A DNA stretch of 64,000 nt from an uncultured Oscillospiraceae bacterium (GCA_944387095.1 CALXDP010000002.1:100927-164926), one strand, 5' to 3'; shown: positions 16,999 to 25,581, counted from the first letter of the stretch. Numbers and translations: made by a program. The notes: generated by a model from the sequence alone, not told the origin.

Positions 16999-17124
16999 AC
17001 GTGGGGTAAAATTCAGGCACAGATCGTTGGGACTGGCTTGTCCGCCGGTATTGGACGCCTGCTCCAGCGTACATAATCCATCCTGCTGGAACTTGCAGTT
17101 CTGGGTACACGGAATCAAACTCAT
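16945..17124 (-). CDS. Small cysteine-rich protein overlapping the radA 3' end
   Basis: A 59-residue frame starting MSLIPCTQNC and ending ANQA. It has Cys at 6, 10, 18 and 36, a C-x3-C-x7-C-x17-C pattern found in small clostridial proteins, some of them carrying the unhelpful database name hydroxymyristoyl-ACP dehydratase (recollection, not checked). The start ATG at 17124 has AGAAGGGAGAA at a suitable distance on the minus strand. The pattern suggests metal or redox chemistry; no function is known. It converges on radA with a 54-nt overlap. Confidence rests on the start, the ribosome site and the Cys spacing. Confidence 0.65.
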   Translation of the reverse strand: MSLIPCTQNCKFQQDGLCTLEQASNTGGQASPNDLCLNFTPRSDQYGNRLTDIADANQA

Positions 17125-17204
17125 AACATATTTTCTCCCTTCTCATTGACGCTAGTTTGAGCGGAAGGGAACGATAATATTCGATTTAAAATCTGGTCGT
17201 TGCC

Positions 17205-17264
17205 AGGAGGGAGGGTGAATCGATGAACACCAACAACTAAACAAAATAAAAATTTTGTTTAGTT
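17205..17264 (+). promoter_or_regulatory. Leader with strong ribosome site, five-codon ORF and 13-bp inverted repeat
   Basis: AGGAGGGAGGG (17205-17215) is the best ribosome-binding site in the region. It serves an ATG at 17223 that encodes only Met-Asn-Thr-Asn-Asn before TAA (17238-17240). The stop lies in a perfect 13-bp inverted repeat (17235-17247 with 17252-17264, 4-nt A loop). The recombinase frame opens at the right arm without a ribosome site of its own, so the leader could control it by coupling or attenuation, or the repeat could be a protein-binding site. Confidence 0.45.
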
Positions 17265-17341
17265 TGGGGGAGCTGATTGGGGAATACCTGATTGAGGACC
17301 GGCCCGCAGCCCCAAATGGAGTTTCAGCGATTTCAAGTGAT

Positions 17342-18382
17342 ATGGACTACCGCACACAAGCCCCGGCGATTTTACGCGACTTTCTGACCTATCATGAGAC
17401 AATTCAAGGCCATTCCAGAAAAACAGTTGACGAATATTTTTTGGATCTCCGGACCTTTTTCCGGTACATCAAATTGGAAAAAGGCTTAGTCCCGCGCGGC
17501 ACTGCCTTTGATGAGATTTCGATTGATGACGTTGACCTGGAACTGATCCGCTCTGTGGGATTGGCAGACGTATACTCCTATCTCAGTTTTTTAAGCCGTG
17601 ACCGGGCTAACAGCCCCCAAAGCCCTCATACTGGTTACGGCCTGTTAGCCTCTACCCGTGCGCGCAAGGTAGCCACCATCCGTTCCTTCTATAAGTATCT
17701 GGTCAGTAAAGCAAAATTGCTGGAAGAAAATCCCGTTCAGGAGTTGGATTCTCCCAGGCAGCGCCAGACCTTGCCGCGCTTTCTGACGCTGGATGAGAGT
17801 ATTCAGCTGCTGGATAGCATTGATGGGGATAATGCGGAGCGGGACTCCTGCATCATTACCCTATTTCTGAACTGTGGCATCCGAATTTCCGAGCTGGTTG
17901 GCCTGAATCTGTCCGATGTCCAGGGTGACCGCCTGCGGGTGCTTGGAAAAGGCAATAAGGAGCGGATCGTTTTTCTCAATGAGGCCTGTCAAAACGCCAT
18001 TGAGGATTGGCTGGCTGTCCGTGCCCATTCCGGAGCCACAGATCCCAACGCACTGTTCATCACCCGAAAGCATAGTAGAATTACCAAATCCGCAGTCCAC
18101 TATATGATTAAGCATCGCCTGACTGCCGCTGGCCTGGACAGCAGTAAGTACTCCGCCCATAAACTGCGCCATACAGCAGCTACTTTAATGCTACAAAACG
18201 GTGTGGATGTGCGTACTTTACAGGAAGTATTGGGCCATGAGCACTTAAATACGACCCAAATCTACACCCATGTGGACAACGATTCCCTGCGCACTGCGGC
18301 GCAGGCAAACCCGTTGGGGCACGTCAAGCGGAAGCACCATGACCGTCCCAAGCGGTCAAAATCAGCACCTCCTAAGGAATAG
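17342..18382 (+). CDS. Xer-like tyrosine recombinase
   Basis: Site-specific recombinase of 346 residues. An N-terminal SAM-like DNA-binding domain (about 5-120) is followed by the catalytic domain with all expected residues: Arg in CGIRISELVGL, Lys in LGKGNKER, HKLRH, His in LGHEHLNTTQ and the Tyr nucleophile in TQIYTHV. A basic tail ends the protein. It may be the XerC partner of the XerD at 30.1 kb. Start is uncertain: ATG 17342 fits family length but has no clear ribosome site, and the frame stays open back to TTG 17255 inside the inverted-repeat leader. No mobile-element cargo surrounds it, so a housekeeping role is favoured. Confidence 0.85.
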   Translation: MDYRTQAPAILRDFLTYHETIQGHSRKTVDEYFLDLRTFFRYIKLEKGLVPRGTAFDEISIDDVDLELIRSVGLADVYSYLSFLSRDRANSPQSPHTGYGLLASTRARKVATIRSFYKYLVSKAKLLEENPVQELDSPRQRQTLPRFLTLDESIQLLDSIDGDNAERDSCIITLFLNCGIRISELVGLNLSDVQGDRLRVLGKGNKERIVFLNEACQNAIEDWLAVRAHSGATDPNALFITRKHSRITKSAVHYMIKHRLTAAGLDSSKYSAHKLRHTAATLMLQNGVDVRTLQEVLGHEHLNTTQIYTHVDNDSLRTAAQANPLGHVKRKHHDRPKRSKSAPPKE

Positions 18383-19004
18383 GTGGTGACTCCCCTTCTC
18401 CAAGTGCGCCAGACGGCGGCGAAACCGGGGCGGTCTGGGCCTCTGGCTGAGCTGGGAGCTGTTCATCCTGGGGTGCCCCTTCACTTTCCAACACTGGGGC
18501 AAATGCGCCCAGAATGTGGAGATAGCGCATTTCCACCACGTTTTCATAGCTGTTTAGAGGGCGGTTATCCGCGTCGTTGGAATGAGCCGCCACCAGGATA
18601 TTGTCCGGCCTGGGTGGAAATCCTACCGATACCACCACAGGGGTGTGGGCGAAAACCTCGCCACTGGTTGCAAATCGGAGTTGGATAAAATCTCCCGGGC
18701 GCAATAAGCTGAGCGGCACACTAATGCCAAAAGGGCCGACTGTCCGCTCCTGACGGGTCATAAAATTCCAGAAGAACGGGACTCCGGTCCAGGCTGGCGA
18801 GCGCTGCTCTGCATCGATATAGTACCACCCGAATTCCGGCGTGAAATTCATCACACCCACCCCGGCATATAGGCATTGTGAGGCGAAATTGGTGCAGTCC
18901 CCGCCCAATGGGCTGAAATCATAGTAGGCCGGGTTCCGGCTGAATGCCCACTGATGGGCGTAATCCACTGCGGCACGGCGATCATAGGGGATCAATTGGA
19001 TCAT
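18372..19004 (-). CDS. Putative amidase-domain protein (Amidase_6 type)
   Basis: Protein of 210 residues whose first 165 residues match the putative amidase domain found in clostridial and Bacillus secreted or spore proteins: YDRRAAVDYAHQWAF, the GGDCTNFASQCLYAG block with its Cys, and a His in VAAHSNDADNR. A Pro/Glu-rich tail (about 170-210) looks unstructured. There is no signal peptide. The start at 19004 has GGAGGAG 8 nt before it. CATACACT at 19026-19033 on the minus strand is a perfect sporulation-type -10 (sigma-E CATACANT), but no ATA -35 is seen. It converges on the recombinase with an 11-nt overlap. Confidence 0.8.
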   Translation of the reverse strand: MIQLIPYDRRAAVDYAHQWAFSRNPAYYDFSPLGGDCTNFASQCLYAGVGVMNFTPEFGWYYIDAEQRSPAWTGVPFFWNFMTRQERTVGPFGISVPLSLLRPGDFIQLRFATSGEVFAHTPVVVSVGFPPRPDNILVAAHSNDADNRPLNSYENVVEMRYLHILGAFAPVLESEGAPQDEQLPAQPEAQTAPVSPPSGALGEGESPPIP

Positions 19005-19092
19005 TGATATCAACTCCTCCCTGCCAGTGTATGCAGCCGGTGGAATTGGCACCACTTTTTCCATAGATACACGGAAAAAACTGCTGGAGCTA

Positions 19093-19121
19093 TTGCTTTT
19101 TTTCTGCCTGAATGTTAAAAT
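19093..19121 (+). promoter_or_regulatory. Sigma-A promoter of fba
   Basis: TTGCTT (19093-19098), a 17-nt spacer and TAAAAT (19116-19121), 55 nt before the start codon. Confidence 0.7.
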
Positions 19122-19175
19122 CATAACGTATGAAAATCTTCCTTTGCACTTTATTTTTGTAAGGAGTTGAATAAC

Positions 19176-20141
19176 ATGCCACTGGTCACTACTACCGAGA
19201 TGTTTCAGAAGGCGTATAACGGCGGCTACGCCATTGGTGCCTTCAACGTCAACAACATGGAGATCGTGCAGGGCATCACGGAGGCTGCCAAAGAGGTTAA
19301 CGCCCCCCTGATTCTTCAGGTTTCCAAAGGGGCCCGGGCCTATGCCAACCACACCTATCTGATCAAGTTGGTGGAAGCCGCCATTCTTGAAACGGGGCTG
19401 CCCATTTGTCTCCATCTGGACCACGGCGATACCTTTGAGCTGTGTAAAAGCTGCATTGACGGAGGTTTTACCTCCGTGATGATCGATGCCTCTTCCAAGC
19501 CCTTTGCTGAAAATATTGAAATTACAAAAAAAGTTGTGGAATATGCGCATGATCACGGCGTTGTGGTCGAGGCGGAACTGGGCGCTCTGGCCGGTATTGA
19601 GGATGATGTGCAGGTCTCCGCTGAGGAATCCCACTACACCCGCCCGGAAGAGGTTGAGGAGTTTGTCTCTAAGACCGGCTGTGACTCCCTGGCCATCGCC
19701 ATCGGAACCAGCCACGGCGCTTACAAGTTCACCGCTGATCAGTGTACCCGCAATGAGAAGGGCGAACTGGTCCCCCCTCCCCTCCGTTTTGACATTTTGG
19801 AGGATGTCTCCAGGCGCCTGCCTGGCTTCCCCATTGTGCTCCACGGCTCTTCCAGCGTGCCCCAGGAGTATGTGAAGATGGTCAATGAGAATGGCGGCAA
19901 AATGCCTGATGCGGTGGGTATCCCTGAGGAACAGCTGCGGAAGGCCGCTTCCATGGCGGTATGCAAGATTAACATTGACTCTGATCTGCGTCTGGCCATG
20001 ACAGGCACGATCCGCAAGTTCTTCCACGATCATCCGGAAAAGTTTGATCCCCGTGAGTATCTGAAGCCTGCCCGTGCCAATATCAAGGAATTGGTCAAGC
20101 ATAAGCTGGTGGATGTCCTGGGCTGTGATGGCAAGGCCTGA
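19176..20141 (+). CDS. fba: Class II fructose-1,6-bisphosphate aldolase
   Basis: Zinc-dependent TIM-barrel aldolase of 321 residues that splits fructose-1,6-bisphosphate in glycolysis. Visible are GAFNVNNMEIVQ, the zinc site CLHLDHG, VVEAELGALAG, IAIGTSHGAYK and VLHGSSSVP with another zinc His. ATG 19176 has AAGGAG 9 nt upstream; a TTG three codons earlier is rejected. It has its own promoter and a very strong terminator. It lies directly upstream of the PPi-dependent phosphofructokinase that makes its substrate. Confidence 0.96.
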   Translation: MPLVTTTEMFQKAYNGGYAIGAFNVNNMEIVQGITEAAKEVNAPLILQVSKGARAYANHTYLIKLVEAAILETGLPICLHLDHGDTFELCKSCIDGGFTSVMIDASSKPFAENIEITKKVVEYAHDHGVVVEAELGALAGIEDDVQVSAEESHYTRPEEVEEFVSKTGCDSLAIAIGTSHGAYKFTADQCTRNEKGELVPPPLRFDILEDVSRRLPGFPIVLHGSSSVPQEYVKMVNENGGKMPDAVGIPEEQLRKAASMAVCKINIDSDLRLAMTGTIRKFFHDHPEKFDPREYLKPARANIKELVKHKLVDVLGCDGKA

Positions 20142-20183
20142 TAAGAACAAACCTGTTGCATTCGGCAGGTAAAAACGGTCATA

Positions 20184-20231
20184 ACATGTTTCCGCTGGCG
20201 CTGTAGGTGCGCCAGCGGAAACATGTGCGTT
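20184..20231 (+). terminator. Terminator of fba
   Basis: A perfect 18-bp stem (20184-20201 with 20209-20226) and 7-nt loop, followed by GCGTTTTTG. Confidence 0.93.
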
Positions 20232-20307
20232 TTTGATATGGATTTTACAAAAGAACGAGCAATGGAAAACATTTGGATAGAGACTATATAGTAAGGAGAT
20301 TTTAGAA

Positions 20308-21555
20308 ATGGCTCAACTGAAAGGCGCCTGCATCATCGGGCAGTCCGGCGGCCCCACTTCCGTGATCAACGCCAGTGCTTATGGCGTGATTCGTACCGCA
20401 TTGGACACCCCTGAAATCACAGCTGTATACGGTGCTGCCCACGGCATCAAGGGGGTTTTGAACGATCAGCTCTACGATATGGGCGAAGAGGATGAAAAGG
20501 AACTGGAGTTCCTGCTGAATACCCCCTCCTCCGAACTGGGTTCCTGCCGCTATAAGATTGCCGATCCCGATGTGGACGACACCGACTACAAGCGGATTCT
20601 GGAGATTTTCAAGAAGTACGATGTACGCTACTTCTTCTATAACGGCGGTAACGACTCCATGGACACTTGCTCCAAGATTAGCCGCTATATGGCCAAGTCC
20701 GGCTATGAGTGCCGGGTTATGGGCGTGCCTAAGACCATTGATAACGACCTGTTTGGAACTGATCACTGTCCCGGCTTTGCCTCCGCCGCAAAGTACATTG
20801 CCTCTTCCTGCGCTGAGGTCTATAAGGATGCCCGGGTGTATGATACCGGCATGGTGACCATCATTGAGATCATGGGCCGGCATGCCGGCTGGTTGGCCGC
20901 TTCCGCCGCTCTGGCCGGGGTTGTCGGCTGCGCCCCCGATCTGATTTACCTGCCCGAGGTAGACTTTGATATGGATCGTTTTCTGGCCGATGTGAGTGAG
21001 ATCTACAAGCGTGAGGGCAACTGTATCGTAGCAGTCTCTGAAGGCATCCATTATGCCGATGGCTCCTTTGTATCCGAGGCCAAGACCTCTGCTACCGATG
21101 GGTTTGGCCATGCTCAGTTGGGCGGCTTGGCTGCGCTGCTGGCCAATATTGTCAAGGAAAAGACTGGCGCCAAGGTGCGCGGCATCGAGCTGTCTCTCTT
21201 GCAGCGCTGCGGCGCCCACCTGGCGTCTCAGACGGATATTGATGAATCCTTCCTGGCTGGAAAGGCAGCGGTGGAAGCGGCGGTTGCTGGAGAGACCGAT
21301 AAAATGGTGGGGTTTGCATGTACCCGCAAGGATGGGCAGTATACCTGCGAAACCAAGCTGTTTGATCTGTCCTCTGTGGCAAACTACGAGAAGAAAGTGC
21401 CCCTGGAATGGATCAACAAGGACGGCAATGGGGTGACCCAGGAATTTATTGACTATGCCCTGCCCCTAATCCAGGGTGAGAACCACAGGGCTGTGGAAAG
21501 CGGCCTGCCCCGCTTTGCCCGCTTGAAGAAAGTGGTTGCTTCTTCCAAGAAATAA
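20308..21555 (+). CDS. pfp: Pyrophosphate-dependent 6-phosphofructokinase
   Basis: Phosphofructokinase of 415 residues. The donor-deciding motifs point to pyrophosphate: GGND instead of GGDGS/T and PKTIDNDL instead of PGTIDNDI, together with the MGRHAGW substrate loop and GGPTSVINAS at the N-terminus. The reaction is reversible and saves ATP, common in gut Clostridia. The ATG follows AAGGAG at 9 nt. It lies between fba and, convergently, an ATP-type pfkA. Confidence 0.93.
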   Translation: MAQLKGACIIGQSGGPTSVINASAYGVIRTALDTPEITAVYGAAHGIKGVLNDQLYDMGEEDEKELEFLLNTPSSELGSCRYKIADPDVDDTDYKRILEIFKKYDVRYFFYNGGNDSMDTCSKISRYMAKSGYECRVMGVPKTIDNDLFGTDHCPGFASAAKYIASSCAEVYKDARVYDTGMVTIIEIMGRHAGWLAASAALAGVVGCAPDLIYLPEVDFDMDRFLADVSEIYKREGNCIVAVSEGIHYADGSFVSEAKTSATDGFGHAQLGGLAALLANIVKEKTGAKVRGIELSLLQRCGAHLASQTDIDESFLAGKAAVEAAVAGETDKMVGFACTRKDGQYTCETKLFDLSSVANYEKKVPLEWINKDGNGVTQEFIDYALPLIQGENHRAVESGLPRFARLKKVVASSKK

Positions 21556-21572
21556 CGTGAGTGCATGTAAAA

Positions 21573-21608
21573 ATGATGGCCTGGAGTGGTTAAACTCCAG
21601 GCCATCAT
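21573..21608. terminator. Bidirectional terminator between the two phosphofructokinases
   Basis: A 15-bp perfect stem (21573-21587 with 21594-21608) with loop GGTTAA. AATTTTTT follows on the plus strand and TTTTTACATG on the minus strand. Confidence 0.9.
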
Positions 21609-21621
21609 AATTTTTTAGGCT

Positions 21622-22608
21622 TTATTTCCGAACCCCGGTCAAAGCGCGCATCACTTCCAACCCACGTTGGTCAAGGCCCTTGGTCATGGAAAGCGCCTGG
21701 GTGATGTCATAGTCCACAATATCATCCCCATTGGCGGCGACAACACGACAGGTCTTTCCCTCCGCCAGCAACCGCACCGCTTCATAGCCCATATAAGTGG
21801 CCATCATACGGTCCCGTGAGGTGGGAGATCCCCCCCGCTGTACATGCCCCAGAACCGTCACACGGGTGTCCAGGGCCAGATCGTCCCGGATTTTCTGTGC
21901 GACACCATAGGCGCCGTCCGGCACACCCTCCGCAACGATGATCATGAAATGCGTGCGCCCTGCGATTCTGGCCCGTCGGATTGGCTCTGCCACCTCGGAT
22001 TCAAAATCCGTCTCATGCTCAGGAACAAGAACCACCGTGGCGCCGCAGGCGATGCCCACAGCAACGGCCAGATGCCCGGCGCGGTGGCCCATGACCTCAA
22101 CTACGGAGCAGCGCTCGTGGGACTTCATGGTATCCCGCAGACGGTCAATGCTCTCCAACGCGGTATTACAGGCGGTGTCATAGCCGATGGTATAGGTGGA
22201 GCAGGCAATGTCGTTGTCAATGGTCCCGGGAATCCCAACCACGGAGATACCGTTGTTTGCCAGAGACAACAAGCCCCGAAACGTCCCGTCTCCGCCGATC
22301 CCGACCAAAGCGTCCAGCCCCATCATCTTGCAGGTCGCAAGGGCCTTGTTCAACCCATCCTCTCCCATAAACTCCTTGCTGCGGGCGGAATACAGCATCG
22401 TTCCGCCCCGCCGGGATATGTCACTGACGCTTTCGAAACCAAGCTCTACAATATCGCCGTTGATCAGTCCATGATATCCTCTGCGAATTCCAATGCATTC
22501 AATCCCAAGATGTAAAGAGGTTCGCACCACCGCGCGGATAGCGGCGTTCATGCCGGGAGCGTCTCCACCGCTGGTAAAGACCCCAATTCGGCGCACGGAA
22601 GATTCCAT
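21622..22608 (-). CDS. pfkA: ATP-dependent 6-phosphofructokinase
   Basis: Phosphofructokinase of 328 residues with the ATP-type motifs: TSGGDAPGMNAAIR, GGDGTFRG and PGTIDNDI, plus MGHRAGHLA and RGGSPTSRDR (effector and substrate arginines). This is the allosteric bacterial PfkA length. It lies 51 nt downstream of purB on the same strand and probably reads from the purB promoter. Together with the PPi-dependent enzyme facing it, the cell has both a committed and a reversible route through this step. Confidence 0.95.
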   Translation of the reverse strand: MESSVRRIGVFTSGGDAPGMNAAIRAVVRTSLHLGIECIGIRRGYHGLINGDIVELGFESVSDISRRGGTMLYSARSKEFMGEDGLNKALATCKMMGLDALVGIGGDGTFRGLLSLANNGISVVGIPGTIDNDIACSTYTIGYDTACNTALESIDRLRDTMKSHERCSVVEVMGHRAGHLAVAVGIACGATVVLVPEHETDFESEVAEPIRRARIAGRTHFMIIVAEGVPDGAYGVAQKIRDDLALDTRVTVLGHVQRGGSPTSRDRMMATYMGYEAVRLLAEGKTCRVVAANGDDIVDYDITQALSMTKGLDQRGLEVMRALTGVRK

Positions 22609-22659
22609 AGCTTTTGTCCTCCCTCTGATTTCTTGTTCCGGTTTTGATCTCTCGGCTCT

Positions 22660-24096
22660 TTAGACCTTAAGTTCTGTATCTTTCTCTGTGAGCGCATCCC
22701 TATGGGCGTCCAGAACCGGGCGGATAAATTCGTTCAGAAAATCAGTGACCTGTTCCGAGCAGCGGCCGATATAACGGGACGGCTCCATATGGGCGGTCAG
22801 TTCCTCCCGGGTCATCCCAAACATGGGATCGCCTGCAATGAGGTCCAGCAGATTATTGGGCAGGCCCAGATCCTTCACATTGTGTCCGGCCTCTAAGGCG
22901 TGGACACGGATGCGCTCGTGCAGCTCTTGACGGTTGCCGCCCCGCTTGACCGCGTCCATCATGATGTTTTCGCTGGCCATGAAAGGCAGTTCCTCCAAGA
23001 TATGCTTTTCAATGACCTTTTCATGGACCACAAGGCCGGAAGAGACATTGATATAGATATTGAGAATCGCGTCCACCGCAAGGAACGCCTCCGGCACGGA
23101 AATACGCTTGTTGGCGGAATCGTCCAAAGTTCGCTCAAACCACTGGGTGGCCGCAGTAAAGGTGGGGTTGGCCACATCAGCCATCACGTAGCGGGCCAAC
23201 GCGCAGATCCGCTCACAGCGCATGGGATTGCGCTTATAGGGCATGGCAGAGGAGCCAATCTGCTTGCTTTCAAAGGGCTCCTCCACCTCCTTCAAGTGGC
23301 ACAGCAGGCGCACATCGGTGGCAAACTTGCTGGCAGACTGAGCGATTCCGGCAAGCGCATACAACACATCGGCATCCACTTTTCGGGAGTAGGTTTGGCC
23401 TGAGACCGGAACGGACGCGTCAAACCCCATTTCCCTGGCGATCTTGCGGTCCAGGTCCTTGCATTTTTCATGATCCCCTTCAAACAGTTCCAGAAAGGAT
23501 GCCTGGGTGCCGGTGGTGCCCTTGCATCCCAGAAGTTTCAATTTTGCAATGCGGTGCTCTACCTCTTCCAGATCCATCAGCAGATCATACATCCAGAGCG
23601 TGGCCCTCTTCCCTACTGTAACCAGCTGGGCTGCCTGAAAATGGGTAAATCCCAACGTGGGAAGGGCTTTATAGCGCTGAGCAAATTGAGCAAGATTATG
23701 CAACGTTTTTACGAGCTTATCCCGGATCAGGCAAAGCCCTTCCCGCATGATGATAACATCGGTATTGTCGCCCACATAGCAGCTGGTGGCTCCGAGATGG
23801 ATGATGGGCATTGCTTTGGGACACTGGGCGCCATAGGCATGGATATGCGCCATGACATCATGGCGCAGTTCCTTTTCCTTTTGTGCCGCCAGGTCATAGT
23901 CAATATCGGTGATATGGCGCTCCATTTCGTCGATCTGCTCCTGGGTGACAGGTAAGCCAAGCTCCATTTCCGCCCGGGCCAAGGCGACCCAAAGCCGGCG
24001 CCAAGTGGAAAACTTCTTGTCCGGCGAAAAGATATACTGCATCTTGTCACTAGCATAGCGAGAAGATAGCGGACTTTCATAAATAGATTTACTCAC
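22660..24096 (-). CDS. purB: Adenylosuccinate lyase
   Basis: Homotetrameric lyase of 478 residues that releases fumarate from SAICAR and from adenylosuccinate in purine synthesis. The signature GSSAMPYKRNP is present, with the active-site His regions HDVMAHI and GFTHFQ and LGATSCYVGDNTD. GTG 24096 (VSKSIYESPLSSRYAS) gives the usual length; the frame extends 19 codons further, but that part precedes the ribosome-site-like AGGGAGG and lacks family similarity. Confidence 0.95.
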   Translation of the reverse strand: MSKSIYESPLSSRYASDKMQYIFSPDKKFSTWRRLWVALARAEMELGLPVTQEQIDEMERHITDIDYDLAAQKEKELRHDVMAHIHAYGAQCPKAMPIIHLGATSCYVGDNTDVIIMREGLCLIRDKLVKTLHNLAQFAQRYKALPTLGFTHFQAAQLVTVGKRATLWMYDLLMDLEEVEHRIAKLKLLGCKGTTGTQASFLELFEGDHEKCKDLDRKIAREMGFDASVPVSGQTYSRKVDADVLYALAGIAQSASKFATDVRLLCHLKEVEEPFESKQIGSSAMPYKRNPMRCERICALARYVMADVANPTFTAATQWFERTLDDSANKRISVPEAFLAVDAILNIYINVSSGLVVHEKVIEKHILEELPFMASENIMMDAVKRGGNRQELHERIRVHALEAGHNVKDLGLPNNLLDLIAGDPMFGMTREELTAHMEPSRYIGRCSEQVTDFLNEFIRPVLDAHRDALTEKDTELKV

Positions 24097-24158
24097 CTTG
24101 AAACGCAACCTCCCTGCGCTGGAATCCAGCGGCTTTTTCAATCGAAAATTCATTCCTG

Positions 24159-24187
24159 ATTATATCATGCTTTCTATGTCATAACAA
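24159..24187 (-). promoter_or_regulatory. Sigma-A promoter of purB
   Basis: On the minus strand TTGTTA (24182-24187), a 17-nt spacer and consensus TATAAT (24159-24164). The start codon lies 62 nt downstream. Confidence 0.75.
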
Positions 24188-24246
24188 GTACAAGTCCCCA
24201 AATTAGCCTTTGACTTCTCTGATGGCAGACCGGGTTGCAGAACAAA

Positions 24247-25134
24247 TCATGGATGATATTTCTGGAGCAGCACTTGCGCAAAATCCCGGGCCAAAACATT
24301 GTATTTTCGGTAATATGTGGAGTTCCTGTCGTTATATCGGTTGCCCACATAAATCCATTCGCAGTACTCATAAAAGAGCGCCAGATCCAGCGCTTTTTGA
24401 TATTCTGAAAATGGAATGCCGAGGGGCTGAAGGAGGTTTTGATAGTAATAGTCGATGGCAAACGCCCGGTCCTCCGCTTCAAGATGAAACAGATTGTCCG
24501 GCTGCTGTGTCCCATGGGCAATCAGACGAGCAAAAGATGTGGGATAGGCCATGATATCAGCGGCCTCCCAGTCTATCATGACAGCGCGCCTGTCATCCAC
24601 AAGGACATTGAATGGCAGTAGATCATCATGACACAGCGTCTTAGGTGTGGATTGAAACATCGTCAGGAACCAATCGTATACCGCCTCTAAGACAGAGTCT
24701 TCCAAGTAGTCCCTCCGCTTCCGGCGCTGCTCCAGGCACGCCGCATAGGACAGACCTCTTTTGCCTGCATCAGCGTCCCAGAATTCACGCTGCATCAAGA
24801 TTAGACTGTCCAATGCCAGCCGAAGCGCATCTCTGGTACAGTGCGTCAGCGGCTTTCCTTGGATTTCTTCCATCAGAATCCAGGTTCCTTGGCGGTCCTC
24901 ATGCCGGGCGTACAGTTTGGGCGCGTACTTCGGGCTATGGGACAGAAAACTGGAATATACCGCAACTTCATCACCTTTTGCCAGCTTCAGCACATAATGG
25001 CCGGAAGCGCTATGGATCCCGTAAACGTTGTAGGGTTTTCCGTCCTCTTCTGCATGGTATTGGGAAATGCCGGTTTCTCGGCCAGCCAGGACGCCCATAG
25101 CATGCAAGACTTTTCTGATTTCCGCCTCATTCAT
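24247..25134 (-). CDS. Aminoglycoside phosphotransferase-fold kinase
   Basis: Small-molecule kinase-like protein of 295 residues with the APH fold. The Brenner motif LCHDDLLPFNVL supplies the catalytic Asp and Asn, and MIDWEAADI supplies the metal-binding Asp. An N-terminal lobe with YVLKLAKGDE (candidate ATP-binding Lys) is recognisable. Similar spore-associated kinases (CotS/YsxE type) and choline or homoserine kinases share this fold; which group this belongs to cannot be decided, and antibiotic resistance should not be inferred. Start ATG 25134 has AAGGAG 9 nt upstream. A shared terminator separates it from the zinc-ribbon gene. Confidence 0.82.
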   Translation of the reverse strand: MNEAEIRKVLHAMGVLAGRETGISQYHAEEDGKPYNVYGIHSASGHYVLKLAKGDEVAVYSSFLSHSPKYAPKLYARHEDRQGTWILMEEIQGKPLTHCTRDALRLALDSLILMQREFWDADAGKRGLSYAACLEQRRKRRDYLEDSVLEAVYDWFLTMFQSTPKTLCHDDLLPFNVLVDDRRAVMIDWEAADIMAYPTSFARLIAHGTQQPDNLFHLEAEDRAFAIDYYYQNLLQPLGIPFSEYQKALDLALFYEYCEWIYVGNRYNDRNSTYYRKYNVLARDFAQVLLQKYHP

Positions 25135-25171
25135 CCTGCACATCTCCTTTCCGTTTCCCATCCCTGTTCAT

Positions 25172-25206
25172 AAAAAACCGGCACAGCCGGTTAGGCCGTG
25201 CCGGTT
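25172..25206 (-). terminator. Terminator after the zinc-ribbon gene
   Basis: AACCGGCAC (25176-25184) pairs with GTGCCGGTT (25198-25206), with a small inner GCC/GGC pairing. On the minus strand it is followed by TTTTTTA. Confidence 0.8.
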
Positions 25207-25234
25207 CTTGTGTACGCGTTTCTACCTTAGACGC

Positions 25235-25513
25235 TCAAGCTTCGCCGCGCATTTTGGCGAAGCACTCGCTGCAGTAGACAGGGCGATCGGACTTGGGCTC
25301 AAAGGGGACCCGGGCCTCACCACCGCAAGAGGCGCACACGGCAGTAAAGTACTCCCGGGGGCCACGGGCAGCAGCCTTGCGGGCGTCGCGGCAAGCCTTG
25401 CAGCGCTGGGGCTCATTCTGGAAGCCGCGTTCCGCATAGAACTCCTGCTCACCAGCGGTGAACACAAACTCCTGTCCACACTCTTTGCATACTAAAGTCT
25501 TGTCTTCGTACAT
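25235..25513 (-). CDS. Zinc-ribbon domain protein
   Basis: Small protein of 92 residues with four CxxC knuckles (CKEC, CKAC, CASC, CSEC), enough for two zinc ribbons. The first half matches the probable zinc-ribbon family (QEFVFTAGEQEFYAERGF, with N-E-P-QRCKACR). The second pair resembles the short CxxC-X(15-17)-CxxC tail often named CxxC-x17-CxxC. A nucleic-acid or protein-binding role is likely; the exact job is unknown. AGAGAGGG precedes the ATG. It lies downstream of sigH with 68 nt between. Confidence 0.85.
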   Translation of the reverse strand: MYEDKTLVCKECGQEFVFTAGEQEFYAERGFQNEPQRCKACRDARKAAARGPREYFTAVCASCGGEARVPFEPKSDRPVYCSECFAKMRGEA

Positions 25514-25581
25514 GGAAATACCCTCTCTTTGATGCCCAGAACCGGAATAATCACTATGCTGGGACTGTAATAATATTTGCG

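Noticed and set aside
17255-18382. Integrase of a genomic island
   Set aside because: No attachment repeats, tRNA target, transposition or phage genes nearby; flanking genes are ordinary chromosomal ones, so a Xer-like role is preferred.
18372-20150. A 592-codon minus-strand frame that would fuse an unknown N-terminus to the amidase-domain protein
   Set aside because: The first 380 codons are antisense to fba and cross its promoter and the ribosome site of the true start at 19004.
24247-25134. Antibiotic resistance by the APH-fold protein
   Set aside because: The fold is shared by many housekeeping and spore-associated kinases; nothing in sequence or context points to aminoglycosides.
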